From contig LODT01000047.1 of assembly GCA_001606155.1 (NCBI GenBank), forward strand, positions 62,001-126,000: a stretch of DNA of 64,000 bases, given 5' to 3'. The stretch comes from Tieghemostelium lacteum. Its lineage: Eukaryota; Evosea; Eumycetozoa; Dictyosteliales; Raperosteliaceae. The notes beneath the pieces were generated by a model. The model saw only the letters and a list, made by a program, of their open reading frames with translations. It searched no databases and had not been told where the DNA came from. Made by a program: the position numbers and the translations under genes. Below, one piece after another: positions 1-7,652 of this stretch. Every line of letters begins with the position of its first letter. Position 1 is the first letter of the stretch.

Positions 1-23
1 GGAGTCGCCAGTGTTTACAGTTG

Positions 24-93
24 TGTAGATATCTATCTTATAAGTAGTTCAATTGATTGGATTTACCAAGTACTTATAAGATAGATATCTACA
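24..93. repeat. Perfect inverted repeat (23-bp arms, 24-nt loop)
   Basis: Bases 24-46 are the exact reverse complement of 71-93, so the single strand can form a 23-bp hairpin with a 24-nt loop. The right half (61-93, with TTTACCAAGTACTTATA and GATATCTACA) resembles 1011-1082, where the same two blocks recur further apart. The hairpin is therefore part of a local repeat family and not a chance palindrome. It sits at the left end of a gag-like fossil. Its role is unknown; it may be an element terminus or a fold-back junction. Confidence 0.8.
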
Positions 94-627
94 GTTGAAT
101 GTAACATGAGGACTCATGAACTTTTGCAAACCTTCACCCAATTGGATAGCATATTTATACATCTCTTTAAAGGACACAAAGGTACCTCTCTTATGGATAT
201 CTAAAGCCATATGTGGGTCTATAGCCTCCAAATAAATATCGATCAAAACTGGATCTGCCAGAGCTGGAACTATTTGAGATTTGATTAAATAAAATTTGGA
301 GTTGAAATCCGAAAAATTTTCGCAATTGCTGAATCGTAGGCTCTTCAACTTATCAATTGGTTTGTAAGCTTGTCTGTTTTGATACGTCTCTAGAAGATGA
401 TTATTGATTTTAATGTAAGTATCTTATTCCGCACTTTCTATAATTGACAAATATAGATCCAAAGGACCATCCAACAATTTAGCCAATTCTGATTTATATT
501 TAGGGATGTTTACTTTATCATCCCTATCCAATTCAAAGTATGTAAAAATAACATTGATGGATTTACCATTCACATTATCAAAAATAAAATTTTTTTCTGC
601 AAACATTACTAAAATTACTAAAAACAA
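49..627 (-). mobile_element. Gag-like fossil of an LTR-type retroelement
   Basis: Two minus-strand open stretches (about 424-627 and 49-348) encode peptide with the feel of a retroelement Gag region. The first has an N-terminal part around YFELDRDDK. The second has a helical part with IVPALADPVLIDIYLEAI and a following SFKEMYKYA, like the usual Gag pattern of a short helix followed by a conserved aromatic/basic block. No protease, reverse transcriptase or integrase is visible nearby and no LTR pair was found, so this is a partial, broken remnant. The family assignment (LTR kin, perhaps Ty3-like) is an inference from pattern only. Confidence 0.35.
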
Positions 628-835
628 AAGACGTGCTGGTCCAAGACAAACTAAAAAAGTGGATGTTGATCTTGACTCAATTGAGATTTAAACATTTCTC
701 TCGTGTCAATTTAAATCTCAAGTAAATATTTAAAATCTTAAAAAAAAAATAAAACACCCATTTGTATTGTAATTAAATTATAAGTGATATAGTTTTATTT
801 AATTTTGTAAATCTATCTTTTCACGAAGGTTATCG

Positions 836-1301
836 CCAATGTAAAATACTAAGTAGAATGAATAAATAATGAAGTACTTTATGTATAATTTAGTATATGG
901 AAAATATAGAATGAATGAATGTATTTTATTAAATTATTATATAAATGATGATTTAGATATTATTATTATGATTATTGGATATTTGGAATATAATTCAGCA
1001 AAGTCCTTTGATTTACCAAAGTACTTATAGTATGCTGTACTCTTGTGTAACTTGGTAAGGAGCATTTTTACAGATATCTACATGAAATCAAAATTTTTTG
1101 TTAAAGGTACATGAAATCAAAAAATATTCCTTTTTTTTTTTTTTACAAGTCTACAAAGGGAATTCCCATTGTAAAGTACTAAGTATTAACAGTTACGCTA
1201 AAAGGTCTTAAGATGATAGTCATCCATTCCTGACTACCTTTTATGTATACTTTATACTAATCTATATTGTACTCTTGTAACTTGGTAAGGAGCATTCTTA
1301 C
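836..1301 (+). repeat. Two diverged direct copies of an AT-rich unit
   Basis: Two segments carry the same blocks in the same order. Copy 1 (about 836-1071) runs from a GTAAAATACTAAGTA block, through TTTATGTATA, to a block reading CTTGTGTAACTTGGTAAGG and ending near 1071. Copy 2 (about 1166-1301) runs from GTAAAGTACTAAGTA, through TTTATGTATACTTTA, to CTTGTAACTTGGTAAGG and ends near 1301. The spacing differs, so one has lost or gained DNA. A third copy of the last block lies inverted at 2985-3010. No coding capacity is seen, and 685-835 holds nothing else that I can name. Confidence 0.6.
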
Positions 1302-1321
1302 ACCATTTGTAAATATATTCC

Positions 1322-1871
1322 TTTTTTTTTTTTTTTTTTTTTTACAGGTAAATTTTGTTAAAGGCGTACCAATTGATACCCTTATGCCCAGACCCCTAAC
1401 ATGTAGGAGTTGGATCTAAAGTTTATTTATGTACATTAAAAAGGGCCATAAAATGGTCTGGTATTAGAATTTGTATTAGGTTGTTATTTTTGCACCAAGT
1501 CTTAGTGAACATTTTGATTTGAAATTTGATCGAGGATATACATTGGTTTTTTACCTTGTCTATAGTGGTACTGTGGTGGAGTCTCCAGTGTTTGGACATT
1601 AGGCCGAATGTTTTTTCCCATTCTGCTCTTTTAGCTATATTCATCTTGTAGGTGACAGCTAGCCAGTTCAGTTCCATATCAATTTTATCGTGATTTTTCT
1701 TATTTCTCGAATACCATATGAAGTCAAACAATATAGCAATAAATGAACCCAATACTGGGTTGTTGATTTGGTTTAATATTCTTTGGTTCCATTGGTATCT
1801 ACTTGATAGAACTCTCTCTTGAATATTCTTTATGAAACCCAGTCTTTTACAGGTAAAGAATATGTGTTCTC
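1322..1871 (-). mobile_element. LINE fragment: ORF2 C-terminus, 3' UTR and poly(A)
   Basis: On the minus strand an open frame runs from about 1869 to a stop at 1423. It contains EHIFFTC, then WYSRNKKNH about 50 residues on. This is the classic post-RT C-terminal region of non-LTR retrotransposons, with a zf-RVT-like EHLFxxC motif followed by W..RN..H. Downstream lies a short 3' UTR including the reverse complement of 1357-1389, then a run of 22 T on the plus strand (1322-1343), which is the poly(A) tail. EN and RT are absent, so this is a truncated, non-autonomous copy. Its truncated end lies about 70 bp from the 5' end of the tRNA-Thr gene. Confidence 0.75.
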
Positions 1872-1939
1872 ACGTTATTTTTTTTTACAGGTAAATATAT
1901 TCCTATTAACATCTAACTATTATTTTTTTTGAATACAAA

Positions 1940-2010
1940 ACCTCTTTAGTATAGTGGCAGTACAAGGCTCTTGTAAAGCTTAGACCCTGGTTCAATTCCA
2001 GGAAGAGGCA
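1940..2010 (+). tRNA. tRNA-Thr (anticodon UGU)
   Basis: A cloverleaf folds cleanly. Box A is TAGTATAGTGG. The anticodon stem is 1965-1969 with 1977-1981 and the loop CTTGTAA puts TGT in the anticodon. The T stem is CCTGG/CCAGG with loop TTCAATT, box B is GGTTCAATTCC, and the discriminator is A2010. A T7 run at 2016-2022 can serve as the Pol III terminator. The acceptor has six Watson-Crick pairs (CCTCTT/AAGAGG), but position 1 is A opposite C72, where a G:C pair is expected. The copy may therefore be weakened, or 5' processing may differ. Tail-to-tail with the tRNA-Asn gene. Confidence 0.85.
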
Positions 2011-2058
2011 TTTCGTTTTTTTAACAAGGCTTTCTAAGAGAAAGAATAAAAAACTTAT

Positions 2059-2131
2059 CGCTTTTAAGTGGGATCGAACCACTGACCTAGCGGTTAACAG
2101 CCGCTCGCTCTGCCGACTGAGCCATAAAAGC
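2059..2131 (-). tRNA. tRNA-Asn (anticodon GUU)
   Basis: The minus strand gives a complete 73-nt cloverleaf. Acceptor GCTTTTA/TAAAAGC is perfect, the D arm has GGCTCAGTCGG, and anticodon stem AGCGG/CCGCT encloses loop CTGTTAA (anticodon GTT). The T arm is AGTGG TTCGATC CCACT and the discriminator is G. There is no intron. The 48-bp gap to the tRNA-Thr gene contains a T-rich stretch usable as terminator from the plus side; on the minus side the terminator is short (AAAAAA at about 2047-2053 on the plus strand). A LINE fragment begins about 50 bp upstream of its 5' end. Confidence 0.95.
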
Positions 2132-2179
2132 TTTATATGATTTTTGTAATAGTACATCACTATTATACTAAGTGTCGGG

Positions 2180-3010
2180 CTAATGTCTTACTTCATCTAG
2201 AGAAATTGGATCTTCTATTTCCTGAAGAATTTTCGATTGTATCATTGGATTCCACGATTTTAGCAGTACTTCGTGTGTGGTTGGATCATCTGGTTTCATT
2301 TTGAATAGGTCTTCATAGAACATACCAGCTGCTTCTATTATTTCTTCATGTGTTGTTACTACTGTATTTGTTCTGCTATTGATCAGAGCCTCCACCTGTC
2401 CGTCTCTTTCCTTTGACTTTAGGGTGGCAGTCAACAGTTTTGATGGTACTTCTCCATATAGTAGTTTGTTCACACTTGATTTCACGTAGTTATCTTTGAG
2501 TTGTATCTCTGCGATTTCATTGATCATGTCTGCCATTTCTTTCTTTTGTGTGGGATTGCATTGCAGTGCCGCTAGTAATCTCTTTTTTTCTTTTTCTAAC
2601 ACTGTTATTCTCTTTCTTTCAAATGTTTTGTAGAATTTCTTTATCTCGTCCTTCATTTTACTCCATTTAGTCGACATCTCTTCATTGCATGCCTCATTCC
2701 CTCCGGATATGATATAGTTTTGCATTGCTGTGAATACTGCGTGGTCTTTGCATATCTCTGTGTTAAGCGCCCACCTTCTTGTGGGAATTACTGGGGGTGA
2801 GAAGAACGCAAAGGTGTATTCCAGAATTAAATGATCACTTTTGCTTGGTATTACTGTGTTTAGCCTTGCATGTGATCTAACTCTCTCTGAAACAAATATT
2901 CTGTCTATGTATTTTCTATCTCCCCAAGTTGGTGTAGGGGTGATTAGCTCTTTTAGGTTGTGTGTTGAAAAAATTATTATTTTTGTAAGAATGCTCCTTA
3001 CCAAGTTACA
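2180..3010 (-). mobile_element. LINE fragment: endonuclease end and pre-RT region
   Basis: The minus-strand open frame (3004-2180, 274 codons) starts inside the C-terminal end of an APE-type endonuclease, with DRKYIDRIFVSER then SKSDHLIL (the D-x-IFVS..SDH pattern). It continues through a charged helical linker with KEKKRLLAAL and reaches the pre-RT motif FYEDLF and a PISLDEV stretch, where it stops just before reverse transcriptase should begin. The family is a non-LTR retrotransposon; in dictyostelids the known tRNA-associated ones are the TRE elements. The break at about 2180 lies about 50 bp from the 5' end of tRNA-Asn. At its 5' side is an inverted copy (2985-3010) of the repeat block at 1275-1301. 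Confidence 0.75.
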
Positions 3011-3044
3011 TAACTGTTAATACGTATCTCTTACATTTTTTTTT

Positions 3045-3094
3045 GGGCATAAGGGTATCAATTGGTACGCCTTTAACAAAAAATAATTTTTTTT
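3045..3094 (+). mobile_element. Solitary LINE 3' end, opposite orientation
   Basis: 3045-3081 matches, in inverted orientation, the 3' UTR of the LINE fragment at 1322-1871 (1353-1389). It includes GGGCATAAGGGTATCAATTG and CGCCTTTAACAAA. Here the 3' end reads on the plus strand with no coding part attached, so it is a very short 5'-truncated copy, or a piece left by rearrangement. With 1353-1389 it brackets the tRNA pair as an inverted repeat. Confidence 0.6.
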
Positions 3095-3394
3095 TTTTTT
3101 TAAAATAATGTAGTATAGCATTCCATTAAATCTTATGATTCTATATTCTTATAGATAATTCCATATTTTAAATATCTAACATTATAAAAACAAAATAAAT
3201 TAATTAATCAACACATTATCATTTATATTATAAAAATATTAAACATTATCCTTTGTTATTAAATGTAAGAATATATGTTATGACATTTCTGTTTGCTTGC
3301 ATAATGGTAATTGGTGCAACCATTTTTTGGCCATAGACTTTAGGTAAAGCTTTGAGTAAATACTCCCATCAAATCTCCTTTGTTACTATGACAA

Positions 3395-3540
3395 TTCATA
3401 TGTTAAAAGCGAAACTTTGAATAAGTTTGTTATTTTTACAACAAGCTTTGCTGAACATTTTGATTTGAAATTAAATAGAAGCCTTTCCCATTCAACTCCT
3501 TTAGCTATGTTCAGCTTGTAGAACCTGACTGATATATAAC
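3395..3540 (-). mobile_element. Degraded second copy of the LINE C-terminal region
   Basis: 3424-3470 on the plus strand aligns with 1482-1526: both share GAACATTTTGATTTGAAAT, preceded by GTTATTTTT and an ACCAAG/ACAAG block. 3485-3530 aligns with 1617-1660 (CCCATTC..CTTTTAGCTAT..TTCA.CTTGTAG). The segment between is deleted here. No open frame remains, so this is an old relic. The rest of 3095-3644 is AT-rich with nothing else recognisable. Confidence 0.6.
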
Positions 3541-3644
3541 TTCTAAAGATAACCGTTCCTTGATATTAAAAAGTAGGTATATTTCTAAAGTGAATTTTAA
3601 GATTTTTTTATATTTATTGTATCATAAAGTTTGCAATATCATTT

Positions 3645-4975
3645 TTAATTTGAAGTTGTTGGTTTTGTAGAATCTCTGTGTAACAAGAAAATAATACTAA
3701 AAATAAAAGTACCAATAATCATTGAAAAAGAGGCAGCATAGTATGGATAAGCAGATGGAATAAATCTCTCGTAGGAATCGTGACGGAATGGACGAATTGG
3801 ATGTCTGACTAGAGATTGTAAATTACCGTATCCTGGGACTTTAACAGTACCTTCAAAAGTAAAGACACCATAAACATCTGGTAACTGGATAGTTGATTGA
3901 TATAAACCTTGTTTGTTACCTTGAATAAAAGTACGAATGTATGGATCCAAACAGATAATCTCCAATTGTAATTTACCTACAAAAGGTACCCATTGTCCAT
4001 TTTGGAATTCTTCAATTTTGAGTGAGTATTGAATATCGTCTTTAACAGTTAACAGTATTGTACTACTACTGTTATTGTCAGTTGAAGTTGGGTTAACTTT
4101 TACAATAGACAAATCAGAAGCTCTGAGAATACCTCTTTCTTGTAGTGTCCATGAAGTCAATTGTTCAACAAATTCCTTATTGGAAACTTTGGTATTTCTT
4201 AAATTTTCATTGGATAGTAATTCTAAACTTCCAGAGAAAGTAACTCTGGCATTGTTACGAGCTTGTAATGAACTAACTAAACCTACTCTCTTTCCTTGTA
4301 ATTTTCCAGCGGCTTTAGTTGATTGTTTACCAGAATAGGCTGTGGCTGATGCTGTCAATATACCATAATTTAAAACATTATCTCTAATCTTGTGTCCAAT
4401 ACCTCTAAATAAAATTGGTAATTTAACATTATTTACAATTATTGGTGAATCTTTAATTAATCCATCTGCCAATAATAATGAATGATCATTTTGTGACTAA
4501 AGTTATATATTAATATATTATTATAAATAATCTAGATAGATTTTCTAATAATACAAACTTTATCAAAATTGAAATTATCATAAACTGCAGTTTTATCTTC
4601 TTCAATTTCAATACCACAATCTGATGCAACATCACGAATAGTTTCAGAGATTATTGAACTACCAGCAATGATTACATTGTTACCACCATCAATGAATGCC
4701 AAAATCTCATTGGTAGTGAGTGTTGGATCATTTTCAACTGATAAGATTATTAAGTGATCATATAGGAAATCCTCATATTTTTGTAATTGAACTTTACTAT
4801 CTGTCTTTTGGAAATCCAATTCATAACCCTTCTTTGTCAAACCATCAAAGAAATCTGAGTGGGTTGATTTAACTTGTTCCTCATCCAATAGAACCAAAAC
4901 TCTTTTACCACCAATTTTACCAAAAACATTAATTACCAATAATGATAAAATAAATAAACTTATTAATTTATTCAT
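3645..4975 (-). CDS. ddost: Oligosaccharyltransferase 48-kDa subunit (OST48/WBP1)
   Basis: Two exons, 4559-4975 and 3645-4496, with a 62-nt intron (GTTTGT..TTTAG) at phase 0, give 422 aa, a normal length for DDOST/WBP1. The in-frame codon at 4984 is TTG, so the ATG at 4975 is the start. It opens with a signal peptide ([19 protein letters not shown]), followed by the family's N-terminal fold ([28 protein letters not shown]). One C-terminal transmembrane helix lies about 15 residues from the end ([19 protein letters not shown]) with a short cytosolic tail. The product is a non-catalytic scaffold subunit of the ER complex that transfers the dolichol-linked glycan to Asn. The neighbouring OST subunits are not here. 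Confidence 0.93.
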
Positions 4976-5190
4976 TTTTTCCAATTTGATTTTTGGGTCT
5001 ATTTATTTGATGATCAAAAAAAAAATTAACAAAAAAAAAACTTTCATTTTGTCAAAAAAAATTATTTTATAGAAGTTCATTATTTTGAGTCATAATTTAA
5101 AAAAAAAAGAATAATACATACATAAAAGTAAGTGATATATTTTTTTAAATAGTAATAATATGTACAATTTTTGCTTATTTATAAACTCTA

Positions 5191-5976
5191 TTAAGAATTT
5201 ATAAGATTAACAGCATCACTTATAATTTTTGATTTATTCTGGGTTGTTAAAACTTTCTCATAGGTTGATTTGGCATCTTGTTCAATGTTTTGAATGTTTT
5301 CTTTGAGATTATTTATCAATATATTTAATTTTTCAATGTCTTCCTCATCATTTTTGTTATAAATGTTGTTTTGTGATGTTGTTGAAGATGTAGATAGTAT
5401 ACTATTATTCATTGAAGATTTGCTATTATATGATTGCTGTAGTTTTGATATTGGTGTTTGTGGTATTATTTGATTGTTATTATTATTATTATTAGAAGTA
5501 ACTTGATTCACACCACTAGAGAGTTTTTGTAAGTTTTGTGATACCTCTGCATTGATTATAGAAGGTACATCCTGTCGGAGTTGTACAACTTTTGTAACAA
5601 TACTCTCTAATTCTTTATTTAATTGACCTAATTGTTGTATTAAAACTGGATCTGAAGGCTCTTGTTCAAATTCTCTAATTTTCTGTAACTGTGTTTGACT
5701 AGTTGTCGATTTCTGAACTTCTTTCTTTTCCACTTTTTCAATCTCCACAGAATCTTTAAATTTCTTAAATAGATTTTTCTTTACCAATTCTATATAGTCT
5801 TCAAATTCCTTTTTCAAAACTTCATTTTGTATTAATTCACTATTATTTTTATCTGTTAAATATTCATTTTGTACAGATGACCATGTCAAATCTAATTGAT
5901 TTAAATAATTTTCATTTATAAATATTTTCTTTTTTTGTAATTTATCATTTCCATTATTATTTGCTGTAACAGTCAT
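5191..5976 (-). CDS. Coiled-coil protein, possible NSL1/Mis14 kinetochore subunit
   Basis: 261 aa, single exon, ATG start at 5976. The N-terminal half is predicted helical and charged (around KKEFEDYIELVKKNLFKKF). The middle has a coiled-coil segment ending in VVQLRQDVPSIIN. The tail has a short Asn run and a second helix (NNLKENIQNIEQDA). The pattern of a helix ending in LR..VP resembles the Mis14/NSL1 family of the MIND/MIS12 kinetochore complex, which is always poorly conserved. This is a weak family guess from a short motif. A generic coiled-coil protein is equally possible. Confidence 0.55.
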   Translation of the reverse strand: MTVTANNNGNDKLQKKKIFINENYLNQLDLTWSSVQNEYLTDKNNSELIQNEVLKKEFEDYIELVKKNLFKKFKDSVEIEKVEKKEVQKSTTSQTQLQKIREFEQEPSDPVLIQQLGQLNKELESIVTKVVQLRQDVPSIINAEVSQNLQKLSSGVNQVTSNNNNNNNQIIPQTPISKLQQSYNSKSSMNNSILSTSSTTSQNNIYNKNDEEDIEKLNILINNLKENIQNIEQDAKSTYEKVLTTQNKSKIISDAVNLINS

Positions 5977-6157
5977 TCTATATTATTCAAAAATTTAAAA
6001 AAAAAAAAAAATAACAAAACCTAAAATAAAAAGAGCGGGTAAATTATTATTTACTTTCATCCAATTATCTATAGTATTTATTATTCAATGAATTCACTAT
6101 TATAATAATAATCTATTACTATTATTATATTTTTTTAATATTAAAGTTTTTTTTATT

Positions 6158-6904
6158 TTAATAAAATGTATGTCTTGGATTAAAAGATGCTAAAAGAATA
6201 AAGGCAATAATTGGTGATAAAATTGCAGCTAAGGCAGCACACCAAATGGCTTTAAATATATAATAAGACCATTTGAGAAGCATACCTTGTGAACCTACAG
6301 CAGCATAAATTAAAGCCAAAGTTAGTGGTGCAACTGCAACTACTGAAAATATACCAAATAATACTGCTCTCTTTAAAATAACTCTATAATGAATACCTAA
6401 AGGTACCCAACTGAGAACTGGGTGATGTAGCCATCTTTCATCGATAGGTGACACCATTTTACCTTTACGAAGATCCCAAGTCACCAAAACTGCACCCAAA
6501 ATCGTACTGATACATGACAGTACAAATGCTGTTACAATAACATCTGAAAATATACAAGTTAACTGTCCGGCAAATGGAATATATTCACCATCTCCTTTGG
6601 GAAATATTGCCCATGTCAGAAAAAGATTTATAAAAAAGTTTATAACCAGAGGTATCAGACCTTGACCAATCACCAAATATAACCATTGAGCTCGAGACAG
6701 TGGAATTCTGTTAGTTGCCCATCCATATTTGGATTTCTTTGGATAGTCTGGTTCAAAATCTTCCTCTAGTTCAAAATGAACCATATCTTCTTTTAATATT
6801 AGATCTCCTTTAACATTATCTATATCTTTAAGATCTTCATTATCTTTAAACATTTTATCAATTTCACCTGTATTATTACTTCCTACGGCACTATATCTTT
6901 GCAT
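6158..6904 (-). CDS. Four-helix membrane protein, unknown function
   Basis: 248 aa, ATG at 6904, no intron needed. The first 70 residues are soluble and acidic (HFELEEDFEPDYPKKSKYGW). At least four hydrophobic segments follow, starting near LYLVIGQGLIPLVINFF, CIFSDVIVTAFVLSCIS, RAVLFGIFSVVAVAPLTLAL and AIWCAALAAILSPIIAFIL. Between helices 2 and 3 is a hydrophilic loop with WDLRKGKMVSPIDERWLHHP. There is no signal peptide. I do not recognise the family; the even helix count puts both ends on the same side. Confidence 0.75.
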   Translation of the reverse strand: MQRYSAVGSNNTGEIDKMFKDNEDLKDIDNVKGDLILKEDMVHFELEEDFEPDYPKKSKYGWATNRIPLSRAQWLYLVIGQGLIPLVINFFINLFLTWAIFPKGDGEYIPFAGQLTCIFSDVIVTAFVLSCISTILGAVLVTWDLRKGKMVSPIDERWLHHPVLSWVPLGIHYRVILKRAVLFGIFSVVAVAPLTLALIYAAVGSQGMLLKWSYYIFKAIWCAALAAILSPIIAFILLASFNPRHTFY

Positions 6905-7652
6905 ATATAATTATATATTATTTTGAATTTTAAACTATAAATTTTGTGTTCCTGTTGTTATTTTATTATACATTCATATAATGGTAATCTTTATCAAAAA
7001 AAAATATATTTACAAAAAAAAATATTTAAAAAAACACAAAATTGATATAATATATATATGTATTAATTATAACTTTTAAAATCCTCCTTTACTAGTTGAG
7101 TTATAAGGTTGCCTGTAAAATGACTTTTTTTTTTTTTTTTTTAAAATTTTAATAATTTGAAATTCACACTTTCGAGTGGTAAATTACTAAAAAAAGAGAT
7201 ATTTATTTTATTTTTTTTTAAATTTATTTAATTGTTAATTACATCAAATCAAATCAAATTAAACAATTTAAGTTTAAACTAGTCCAAGGAAATTTACCAA
7301 ACTAAAAAATCTTTTGATAGAAAAAAAAAAAAAAAGAAAAAAAAAAATTTTTTTTACGTCAGATAGTTCAACTGCATATCCAACTAGTTAAACAGTTATT
7401 TAAAAAATATTTTTTCAAATATTGTAAATATCTTTAGAATTTATTACCTTGATTACATAGTTGTTCCTCAAAAATATCTATTTACCACAACACACACCTA
7501 TTTTTAAAACATTTTTTCAAAACCCCACAATTACAGTCATTGAGTGTGATATTTAAAAAAAATCCTTCAACGACAAATTTATTATAAATTAAAAAGTTAT
7601 TTGATTTAATTAACATAAACTATACCTTGATATAGACTATGAACAACTAAAG
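6905..7652. other. Intergenic region between divergent genes
   Basis: 748 bp separate the divergent starts at 6904 and 7653, so promoters for both must lie here. It is AT-rich with several A or T runs longer than 10 (for example about 7125-7142 and 7320-7350) and a CACAACACACACC stretch near 7489. No ORF, tRNA or repeat copy was seen. Confidence 0.6.
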
